DNA of 7,204 nucleotides from contig CAMVDK010000163.1 in assembly GCA_947166165.1 (NCBI GenBank), positions 1 to 7,204 of the forward strand, given 5' to 3'. The position numbers and the translations under genes were made by a program. The notes below the pieces were generated by a model. That model did no database searches. It had not been told where the DNA came from and saw only the letters and a list, made by a program, of their open reading frames with translations. Positions 1 to 5,399 of this stretch are shown here, in pieces. Each line of letters starts with the position of its first letter. Positions within the stretch are counted from its first letter, which is position 1. The stretch comes from an uncultured Porphyromonadaceae bacterium. Lineage in GTDB: Bacteria; Bacteroidota; Bacteroidia; Bacteroidales; Muribaculaceae.

Positions 1-2032
1 GCAGGTATTGCAGGGCGATGACGGCCGACTCCTTCATCACGTCGCCCAGGTTGCCGGTCAGGGTGAGCTTCTCGCCCTTGCCCTTGGCGAGCGACGACTC
101 CACGTAGAGAATCTCGCCCCCTACGGCGGTCCAGGCCAGGCCGGTGACCACGCCGGCAAAGTCGTTGCCCTCGTAGGTGTCGCGGGTGTAGTCCTTGGTG
201 CCGAGGTATTCGGTGAGCATGTCGGGCGTGATGGCGGTGGGGAACGGCTGCTCGCTTGCTTTGAGGCGGGCTATTTTGCGCAAAATCTGCGAGATTTTCT
301 TCTCGAGCTCGCGCACGCCGCTCTCGCGCGTGTAGCGCTCAACGATGGCCGTGAGCACCTCGGCGTTCATCTTCACCTCGCGGGGCTTGAAGCCGTTCTC
401 GGCCAGCTGCTTGGGCAGCAGGTGGCGCTTGGCGATTTCGATTTTCTCCTCGGTGATGTATCCGTTGATTTCAATCACCTCCATGCGGTCGAGCAGCGGC
501 TGGCTGATGGTGGTCAGGTTGTTGGCCGTGGCGATGAAGAGCACCTTCGACAGGTCGTAGTCCACATCGAGGTAGTTGTCGTGGAACTTGCTGTTCTGTT
601 CGGGGTCGAGCACCTCGAGCAGCGCCGACGACGGGTCGCCCTTGTAGTCTTGCCCCACCTTGTCGATTTCGTCGAGCACGATGACGGGATTGCTGGTCTC
701 GCACTTCTTGAGCGCCTCGATGATGCGTCCGGGCATGGCACCGATGTAGGTGCGCCGGTGTCCGCGTATCTCGGCCTCGTCGTGCAGGCCGCCCAGGGCG
801 ATGCGCGCGTACTTGCGGTGGAGGGCGTCAGCCACCGAGCGGCCGAGCGACGTCTTGCCCACGCCCGGAGGGCCGTAGAGGCACAGGATGGGGGCCTTGA
901 GGTCGCCGCGAAGCTTGAGCACCGACAAGTGCTCCAGGATGCGGTCTTTCACTTTCTCCAGCCCGTAGTGGTCCTTGTTGAGTTTGTCCTCCACGCGCTT
1001 GAGGTTGAAGTTGTCGCGGCTCTGCTTGTTCCAGGGCAGCGAGAGCATGGTGTCGATGTAGCCGTACTGCACCGAGTAGTCGGGCGACTGCGGGTTGAGC
1101 CGCTCGAGCTTGCGCATCTCCTTCTGGTAGTGCTGCTCGATGGCGGGGTCCCACTTGATTTTCTTGGCGCGGGCCTCGAGCTGGTTGAGGTCGTCGTCGG
1201 CGGTGCCGAGTTCTTGCTGGATGGTGCGGATTTGCTGTTGCAGGAAGTGCTCGCGCTGCTGCTGCGACAGGTCGTCGCGCGTGCGCGACTGGATGTCGGC
1301 CTTGAGCTCGAGCAGCTGCTCCTCGCGCCGCAGGTAGGTGTAGAGAAGGTAGGCGCGCTTGCGCACGTCGCGCTCCTCGAGCATGGTCTGCTTCTCGCTG
1401 GCCTCGAAGGGCAGGTTGGTGGCCAGGAAGTGCATCATGTACACCGGGTTGTCGATGTTCTTCATCGCAAAGGCCAGGTCGCGCCCGCCCTCATCGAGAT
1501 ACTTGAGCAGCTTGCCGGTGATTTCCTTGATCGACTGGATGAGGATTTCGAACTCCTTGTCGCCCTTTTCGGGCACGATGTCCTCCACGAGTGTCACCGT
1601 GCCTTTCAGATAGGGGTCGGTGGCGGTGATCTCGTTGAGCACGAAGGTGGACCGGCCTTGCAGGATGACGTTGGTCGAGCCGTCGGGAAGCTCGAGTATC
1701 TTGAGGATGTCGGCCAGTGTGCCGCCCTGGTAGAGGTCGGCCTGCGCGGGATTCTCCACATGGCTGTCGAACTGGCACACCACGCCTATGGTGCGGCGCT
1801 TGCGCATGCACTCCTGCACGAGCCGCATCGATTTCTCGCGCCCGATGGCCACCGAGGTGGTCATTGCCGGAAAGAGCACCAGGTTGCGCATGGCCAGGAT
1901 GGCGATTTCCATCTTGTCGCCTCCTTGCAGCTGCTGGTCGTCGGAGTCAGGGCGGTTCTGTATGTCGGCGAAAATGGGCACCACATGGGTGGAGGCCGCT
2001 TCGTTCATTTCGTTTTCAAAATCTTTGAACAT
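1..2032 (-). CDS. lon: ATP-dependent protease Lon (La), 3' end cut off by window
   Basis: Lon is a cytosolic AAA+ serine protease that unfolds and degrades misfolded and short-lived regulatory proteins. The frame is open from an ATG at 2032 (MFKDFENEMNEAA) to the window edge, giving 677 codons of an expected total of about 800 or more. An in-frame TGA at 2056-2054 precedes the ATG, which is the first available start. The LAN substrate-binding domain starts near residue 43 (MEIAILAMRNLVLFPAM). A charged, coiled-coil-like helical stretch with LQQQIRTIQQELG follows. The AAA+ module has Walker A GPPGVGKT at residues 387-394 (bases 851-874) and Walker B VIVLDEID, with D454 and E455. The arginine-rich GHRRTYIGAMPGRI segment lies between them. 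The S16 peptidase domain has begun (GLAWTAVGGEILYVE, LTLTGNLGDVMKESA), but the catalytic serine and lysine lie beyond base 1, so activity cannot be judged here. It lies 81 bases after rlmH on the same strand; I saw no convincing terminator or promoter in that gap, so read-through is possible. Family identity is essentially certain. Confidence 0.97.
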   Translation of the reverse strand, partial: MFKDFENEMNEAASTHVVPIFADIQNRPDSDDQQLQGGDKMEIAILAMRNLVLFPAMTTSVAIGREKSMRLVQECMRKRRTIGVVCQFDSHVENPAQADLYQGGTLADILKILELPDGSTNVILQGRSTFVLNEITATDPYLKGTVTLVEDIVPEKGDKEFEILIQSIKEITGKLLKYLDEGGRDLAFAMKNIDNPVYMMHFLATNLPFEASEKQTMLEERDVRKRAYLLYTYLRREEQLLELKADIQSRTRDDLSQQQREHFLQQQIRTIQQELGTADDDLNQLEARAKKIKWDPAIEQHYQKEMRKLERLNPQSPDYSVQYGYIDTMLSLPWNKQSRDNFNLKRVEDKLNKDHYGLEKVKDRILEHLSVLKLRGDLKAPILCLYGPPGVGKTSLGRSVADALHRKYARIALGGLHDEAEIRGHRRTYIGAMPGRIIEALKKCETSNPVIVLDEIDKVGQDYKGDPSSALLEVLDPEQNSKFHDNYLDVDYDLSKVLFIATANNLTTISQPLLDRMEVIEINGYITEEKIEIAKRHLLPKQLAENGFKPREVKMNAEVLTAIVERYTRESGVRELEKKISQILRKIARLKASEQPFPTAITPDMLTEYLGTKDYTRDTYEGNDFAGVVTGLAWTAVGGEILYVESSLAKGKGEKLTLTGNLGDVMKESAVIALQYL

Positions 2033-2113
2033 GGGTGTAAATACGTTTAAGAATCAAGGTGTGTTGTCTGCATTGAGTTTTTTTCCGCACGGGGGCCGAA
2101 GGCTTGCCAAATC

Positions 2114-2587
2114 TTATTCATGATGATAGGGTTCATGGTTGAGGATGGTGAAGGCGCGGTAGAGCTGCTCGACGAAGATGAGGCGTATCATCTCGTGAGA
2201 GAAGGTCATGGCGCTCAGCGAGAGCTTGTCGGCTGCCCGGGTGTAGACCTCGGGGCTGAATCCGTAAGGCCCTCCGACCACAAACACCAGCCGTTTCACG
2301 CCGCTGAGCATGCGCTTCTGCATCCACCGGGCGAAATCGACCGACGTGTGCTGGCGCCCGTGCTCGTCGAGCAGCACCACATGGTCGCTGCTCTCGAGGG
2401 CGTTGAGGATGAGCCGGCCTTCCGAAGCCTTCTGTTGCGCCTCGGTCTGGTGGCGCGTGTTCTTGGCGTCGCTCAGGTGCTGGATGTCGAAGGGGGCGTA
2501 GTGGTTCAGGCGGCCGGCATAGTCGTCGATGCCGGTTCGCAGGTAGCCCGACGTGGTGCGCCCCACCACCAGGAGGGTGATTCTCAT
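2114..2587 (-). CDS. rlmH: 23S rRNA (pseudouridine1915-N3)-methyltransferase RlmH
   Basis: RlmH is a SPOUT-superfamily enzyme that uses S-adenosylmethionine to methylate N3 of pseudouridine 1915 in helix 69 of 23S rRNA, acting on assembled ribosomes (family knowledge). The 157-residue product matches the usual length of about 155-159. It begins MRITLLVVGRT, the standard N-terminus. The cofactor-binding glycine-rich segment VVGGPYGFS is present, followed by the knotted C-terminal region LSLSAMTFSHEMIRLIFVEQLYRA and the near-invariant ending with PYHHE. The start is ATG at 2587-2585. Its first bases overlap the TGA of the HAD gene in an ATGA arrangement, which points to translational coupling. 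The same frame stays open upstream to about 2923, but that extension is a shadow of the HAD gene. The 3' end is intact and shows no insertion, unlike the staphylococcal homologue orfX, which hosts SCC elements. Confidence 0.97.
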   Translation of the reverse strand: MRITLLVVGRTTSGYLRTGIDDYAGRLNHYAPFDIQHLSDAKNTRHQTEAQQKASEGRLILNALESSDHVVLLDEHGRQHTSVDFARWMQKRMLSGVKRLVFVVGGPYGFSPEVYTRAADKLSLSAMTFSHEMIRLIFVEQLYRAFTILNHEPYHHE

Positions 2588-3219
2588 AGGGCAAGCAGCG
2601 TTTCGAGGGTGAGGTGGCCGATGTCGGCTGCCATGAAGTGGCACAGCGGCTGCACCATCGCGGGAGCATAGGTGGTGGTCAGCCCCACCACGCGTGCGCC
2701 CGAAGCCCGGCCGGCCTCCAGCCCCTTGAGCGAGTCTTCGACCACCACGCAGCGGCCTATGTCGCAGCCTATGAGCCGCGCACCGAGCAGGAAGCACTCG
2801 GGGTGAGGCTTGGCATGAGCCACCATGTCGCCCGTGACGATGGTGTCGAACAGGGCGTTGAACTCGGGATGCTGGGCGGCCAGCGAGTCCATCTTGCCCT
2901 GGTCGCTGCTGGTGACCACACACACCGGCACACCGGCGCGGCGCAGGCTCTCAACAAGCTCTACGGCTCCCGGAAAGTAGTCGTAGCGCATGTCGGCCTG
3001 GAAGTTCATGAGCATGGCGCGCACCTCGGACTGCACCTCGGGGGCGAAGTGGCCGGCAAGTATCTCCTGCAGGTTCGAGCCCTTGATGCTGGTGGCGAAG
3101 TCGCGCACTCCGGTGGGGAACCGCTCGTCGATGGCCGTCCAGAAGCGGGCGTAGGTGCTCTCGGTGTCGATGAGCACGCCGTCGAGGTCGAACAGCACGC
3201 CTGGGGTTTCCTTCATCAT
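2584..3219 (-). CDS. HAD-superfamily phosphatase, beta-phosphoglucomutase/phosphoglycolate phosphatase-like
   Basis: This is a small soluble Mg-dependent phosphohydrolase of HAD subfamily I of 211 residues; the physiological substrate is unknown. All four HAD motifs are visible. Motif I is VLFDLDGVLIDTE, with nucleophile D11 and acid/base D13. Motif II is VVTSSD (T103, S104). Motif III is K137 in HAKPHP, and motif IV is VVVEDSLKGLEAG (E161, D162). Residues of about 19-85 between motifs I and II form a helical cap typical of type C1, as in beta-phosphoglucomutase and Gph. A TTG at 3243 would add eight residues. I prefer ATG at 3219 because the likely promoter -7 box ends at 3248, which places the transcript start at roughly the TTG itself; a second ATG follows immediately at 3216. 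The TGA stop overlaps the rlmH start by four bases, so the two are almost certainly co-transcribed. Sugar-phosphatase, phosphoglycolate phosphatase and phosphomutase roles all remain open. Confidence 0.92.
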   Translation of the reverse strand: MMKETPGVLFDLDGVLIDTESTYARFWTAIDERFPTGVRDFATSIKGSNLQEILAGHFAPEVQSEVRAMLMNFQADMRYDYFPGAVELVESLRRAGVPVCVVTSSDQGKMDSLAAQHPEFNALFDTIVTGDMVAHAKPHPECFLLGARLIGCDIGRCVVVEDSLKGLEAGRASGARVVGLTTTYAPAMVQPLCHFMAADIGHLTLETLLAL

Positions 3220-3247
3220 TCTTTGCACTGATTGTAAAAACAAAATG

Positions 3248-3277
3248 CAAAGTTACGAAAAATTGCACAATGCGCAA
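3248..3277 (-). promoter_or_regulatory. Bacteroidales-type promoter for the HAD-rlmH genes
   Basis: On the minus strand, a perfect TAnnTTTG -7 element (TAACTTTG, bases 3255-3248) is preceded, after exactly 19 bases, by a TTG -33 element (3277-3275). This matches the Bacteroidetes primary sigma factor consensus in both sequence and spacing. The predicted transcript start is about 3243-3241, giving a leader of roughly 22-25 bases before the ATG at 3219. The assignment is by pattern only. Confidence 0.72.
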
Positions 3278-3278
3278 T
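3262..3278. repeat. Near-palindrome in the HAD promoter spacer; possible operator or weak terminator
   Basis: On the minus strand the sequence reads ATTGCGCA-T-TGTGCAAT followed by four further T residues. The arms pair with one G-U wobble, giving a stem of about six pairs and a five-base loop. It lies almost entirely inside the 19-base spacer between the -33 and -7 elements, so it could be a repressor operator. Because it sits about 48 bases after the endonuclease stop and is followed by a short T-run, it could instead be a weak terminator for the restriction-modification transcript. The stem is short, so neither reading is secure. Confidence 0.35.
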
Positions 3279-3282
3279 GAAC
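3275..3282 (+). repeat. Left copy of candidate 8-base direct repeat flanking the island
   Basis: CAATGAAC occurs here and again at 5355-5362 in the same orientation, one copy near each edge of the AT-rich island. This is the arrangement expected of a target-site duplication. The left copy overlaps the -33 element of the HAD promoter. Finding one shared octamer between two windows of about 50 bases has a chance probability of a few percent, so it is only suggestive. Confidence 0.35.
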
Positions 3283-3325
3283 AATCGTCAAAATTAAGAT
3301 GAGAAAACATTAATATTTTATTGAC

Positions 3326-4246
3326 TTATATTTTGTTGTTTGTATGAGGTCCCATAAACTTATCACCATTAAGATGAATAAGATGATCTGGATTGTCTGC
3401 AATCCATACTTCAGTTTCCCAGGCTAAGTCTTCACAGAACCTTTTAAAGGTTCCTTTATCTAAAAATGCTGTTATAAAAATTTTTCCGGACTGCACATTT
3501 TCAGTCATATCAGAAATTTCTTTAATTCTCTTCGGATTCATTGGTCCTACTGATGTAACAGATTCAATAAAATAAATCCAGTCTTTATCTTCTCTGTAAA
3601 GAACAACATCAGGCATTTTATCATGCAAAGTTATAGTAAAGCCTAATTGATTCAACTTATCAATATCCTTATGTAAGTCTCTTGTATCAGAATCTCCAAC
3701 ATATAAACATTCACATCCAGGTGCAAATCTTGGCGCAAATTCTTCAATAATTGCCTTTTGAAGCTGATTATGTTCACCTGGGCTAAAAGTAAAATCTTGA
3801 TTATTAATCTTAACTGGCATTCGCCTTACTTCTTTCTTTGATGAATAAACAGAGATCAAATTCTCATGATTTGCAATGAATGCTTCCAGAACAGATGGGC
3901 GTGTATTTAAATATTTTACAGCATTAAGAAACTCAGGTGTTATTCTATATCGGTATTCAGGACTGTTTGTAGCCTTTCCATTATCCTCTACTAATGCAGC
4001 GGTTCTAAAATGATGCAGAGCATTCTTTCGAATACTTTCTCTGGTATTCTCTTTATAAGCTGCATCATACTCATCGTTCATAAATTGAATCAAGTCATGA
4101 ATTCTAATCCATTCATTACTAGCTTCTGAAACATCTGAATCATTTTTCAAATTCAACAAAGCCAACAAAGTAAGACAACACATTTTATTCTGTTGTTGAG
4201 GTGGCATTCCAACTTTTATAAGAATATCTTTTGCTAAGTTTTGCAT
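3326..4246 (-). CDS. BsuBI/PstI-family Type II restriction endonuclease
   Basis: This enzyme cuts unmodified DNA at a short palindrome as the restriction arm of a Type II system. It has 306 residues, close to PstI and BsuBI (a little over 300). Residues of about 1-115 form a predicted winged-helix DNA-binding domain typical of the family N-terminus (NTRESIRKNALHHFRTAALVEDN, TNSPEYRYRITPEF). The catalytic half begins near FSPGEHNQLQKAIIEEFAPRF (about 154-174). It continues through LYVGDSDTRDLHKDID, HDKMPDVVLY (P212, D213), YFIESVTSVGPMNPKR (E228), FITAFLDKGTFKRF and the hallmark EVWIADNPDHLIHLNG with FMGPH near the C-terminus. I chose ATG at 4246, one base after the methyltransferase TAG; a TTG at 4258 would add four residues and overlap that gene. 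Codons are strongly A/T-rich compared with the flanks. PstI and BsuBI cut CTGCAG; whether this enzyme does is inference. The family call is firm. Confidence 0.92.
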   Translation of the reverse strand: MQNLAKDILIKVGMPPQQQNKMCCLTLLALLNLKNDSDVSEASNEWIRIHDLIQFMNDEYDAAYKENTRESIRKNALHHFRTAALVEDNGKATNSPEYRYRITPEFLNAVKYLNTRPSVLEAFIANHENLISVYSSKKEVRRMPVKINNQDFTFSPGEHNQLQKAIIEEFAPRFAPGCECLYVGDSDTRDLHKDIDKLNQLGFTITLHDKMPDVVLYREDKDWIYFIESVTSVGPMNPKRIKEISDMTENVQSGKIFITAFLDKGTFKRFCEDLAWETEVWIADNPDHLIHLNGDKFMGPHTNNKI

Positions 4247-4247
4247 T

Positions 4248-5273
4248 CTAGAAATCAATTAATAATTGTTCAACTGGTCTATTCTGTTTGAGTATAGTTT
4301 CAGCATCTATTTCTGGCAGACAATAAGTATGTTTGACAGCTAATGCAAGTTTATATGACAGTATAGGAGGAACAGCATTTCCAATCTGATTAAACTGTTT
4401 TAATTCAGAACCCCAAAAAGTGAAATAATCTGGAAAACTCTGTAATCTAGCAGCTTCTCTGACTGTTATCCTTCTCCTTCTTCCATCTGATAATCTCACT
4501 CTTTGCATATCACTAGTTGCGCCTGCTAAATTCCTACAAGTAATGGTTCTAGCTGGTTTATCAAAATATAAATCTCTTGGATTAATACATTTTGATTTAG
4601 CTTCATAAGATGCAATATAAGCATCTTGTGCAGGAGTTAAGAATTTACTGTTCTCATCCCAAGTATACATTGTGTCTCCTATTGCTTCTCCTACTGTTAT
4701 TCTCTTCTTATCTTCAATAGGAAAACTAAAAGACGATTTATGGCCTACTGTAATAAGTCTTTCTCTGTTCTGAGGAACACCAAAATTCACTGCATTTAAT
4801 ACCCGATATTCAATAAAATAACCTAGCTTTCTTAATTCAGATAACACAAGTTCAAAATACCATTTATGCCTTCCTAGAATATTTGCGACATTCTCGAAAA
4901 GAAAAACTTTTGGTTTTAATCTTGCTACTGCATCTATGAAAATCGGGAATCCGTCTCTTGCATCTTCGATCCCTTTCTGATTTCCACTTCGGCTGAATGG
5001 CTGGCAAGGTGGGCCTCCAATTATTATATCAACACTATCCGTATTCTGATATTCAAATCCTACAGAAAGCATCTGATGATAGCAAATACCTCTCAGATTA
5101 TTATTATAGGTTTCAACACAGTCTTCAACCATTTCATAACCTATGGTCTCAAATCCTGCTGCTTCAAATCCTAAAGATAAACCTCCACAACCAGCAAAAA
5201 GGTCTAATACCTTCACAGATTCTGTTATATTCGGAATTATAGTATTATTGAGATTTTCAATATAAGTAGACAT
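4248..5273 (-). CDS. DNA (cytosine-5)-methyltransferase of a Type II restriction-modification system
   Basis: This enzyme transfers a methyl group from S-adenosylmethionine to C5 of cytosine within the recognition site and so protects the host from the adjacent endonuclease. It has 341 residues, a normal size for a monospecific enzyme. The conserved motifs appear in canonical order: I VLDLFAGCGGLSLGFEAAG (22-40), IV GGPPCQPFS with catalytic C90, VI ENV (127-129), VIII QNRERL (168-173), IX REAARLQSFP (272-281) and X QIGNAVPP (296-303). The target-recognition segment between VIII and IX is short (about 178-265) and includes KPARTITCRNLAGATSD, so one compact site is expected. The start is ATG at 5273, just after a good -7 box. 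Its stop is one base before the endonuclease ATG, so the two form one operon with the protective enzyme translated first; no controller-protein gene is present. It is AT-rich, like its partner. The archetypal partners of PstI and BsuBI are adenine methyltransferases, so this pairing is unusual. Confidence 0.97.
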   Translation of the reverse strand: MSTYIENLNNTIIPNITESVKVLDLFAGCGGLSLGFEAAGFETIGYEMVEDCVETYNNNLRGICYHQMLSVGFEYQNTDSVDIIIGGPPCQPFSRSGNQKGIEDARDGFPIFIDAVARLKPKVFLFENVANILGRHKWYFELVLSELRKLGYFIEYRVLNAVNFGVPQNRERLITVGHKSSFSFPIEDKKRITVGEAIGDTMYTWDENSKFLTPAQDAYIASYEAKSKCINPRDLYFDKPARTITCRNLAGATSDMQRVRLSDGRRRRITVREAARLQSFPDYFTFWGSELKQFNQIGNAVPPILSYKLALAVKHTYCLPEIDAETILKQNRPVEQLLIDF

Positions 5274-5291
5274 AATACAACTTTAAGTCTG

Positions 5292-5316
5292 CAAAGATAC
5301 AAAAATAATTTGACAA
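5292..5316 (-). promoter_or_regulatory. Likely promoter of the restriction-modification operon
   Basis: On the minus strand a perfect TAnnTTTG -7 element (TATCTTTG, 5299-5292) lies 18 bases before the methyltransferase ATG. It predicts a very short leader of about 12-14 bases. A TTG at 5316-5314 lies upstream, but the spacer is only 14 bases instead of about 19, so the -33 element is poor. The surrounding sequence is AT-rich. It is the only promoter-like signal I see for the two genes. Confidence 0.6.
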
Positions 5317-5354
5317 GAGCTCCATATTCTCTCCGTATCGCAACCATGCAGAGT

Positions 5355-5362
5355 CAATGAAC
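5355..5362 (+). repeat. Right copy of candidate 8-base direct repeat flanking the island
   Basis: This is the second CAATGAAC, 38 bases beyond the amylase stop on the far side and 82 bases upstream of the methyltransferase start. It sits close to the point where composition returns to GC-rich. It pairs with the copy at 3275-3282. Confidence 0.35.
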
Positions 5363-5389
5363 CGTGATTCGGTTTCGCCAGGGCGAATC
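5360..5389. terminator. Overlapping stem-loops just after the amylase gene, without a U-tract
   Basis: Eleven bases past the amylase stop lie two overlapping inverted repeats. TTCGCC/GGCGAA (5374-5379 with 5382-5387) can extend to an alternative outer pairing GATTCG/CGAATC (5366-5371 with 5384-5389). AACCG/CGGTT (5360-5364 with 5370-5374) lies alongside. The position suits the 3' end of the amylase transcript. No T-run follows on either strand, so a classical intrinsic terminator is not shown; RNA 3'-end protection or chance are alternatives. Confidence 0.3.
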
Positions 5390-5399
5390 GGGTGGGCGG

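Larger units (their letters stand above)
3283..5354. other. AT-rich, probably horizontally acquired restriction-modification island
   Basis: This segment holds both restriction-modification genes and their promoter. By eye it is about one third GC, against about 60% or more in lon, rlmH, the HAD gene and the amylase gene. The change happens over a few tens of bases on both sides. No integrase, transposase or long terminal repeats are present, so it resembles a bare cassette. The exact limits are set here by the inner edges of a candidate 8-base direct repeat and are tentative. Confidence 0.7.

Noticed and set aside
8..2050. A 680-codon open frame on the plus strand across almost all of lon.
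   Set aside because: It is exactly antisense to Lon, which has complete domain motifs. The translation is low-complexity, rich in V, L, H and G, as expected from the mirror of GC-rich codons, and has no recognisable domain.
2033..2113. Possible rlmH terminator or lon promoter in the 81-base gap.
   Set aside because: On the minus strand the GC-rich stretch forms only three-pair stems and is followed by A residues, not T. A TAAGATTTG near the rlmH stop misses the TAnnTTTG spacing by one base.
2114..2130. An SCC-like insertion at the 3' end of rlmH (as in staphylococcal orfX).
   Set aside because: The rlmH 3' end is intact and is followed at once by lon; the restriction-modification island lies upstream of the HAD gene instead.
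2588..2923. Upstream extension of the rlmH frame to 2923, giving a 269-residue product.
   Set aside because: The extra residues are out-of-frame HAD sequence; RlmH proteins start at MRITLLVVGRT and are about 157 residues long.
2120..3231. Long plus-strand open frames opposite rlmH and the HAD gene (2120-2671, 2614-3231).
   Set aside because: They are antisense shadows of well-identified genes in GC-rich DNA, with no family motifs.
3437..3453. A 17-base palindrome (GAACCTTT-T-AAAGGTTC) inside the endonuclease gene.
   Set aside because: It lies in coding sequence for DKGTFKRF, which is part of the family fold. One such palindrome in 7 kb is not far from chance, and there is no supporting context.
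4997..5242. Plus-strand open frame opposite the methyltransferase N-terminus.
   Set aside because: It is antisense to motifs I-IV of the methyltransferase; it has no own promoter or recognisable similarity, so no small controller gene is claimed.
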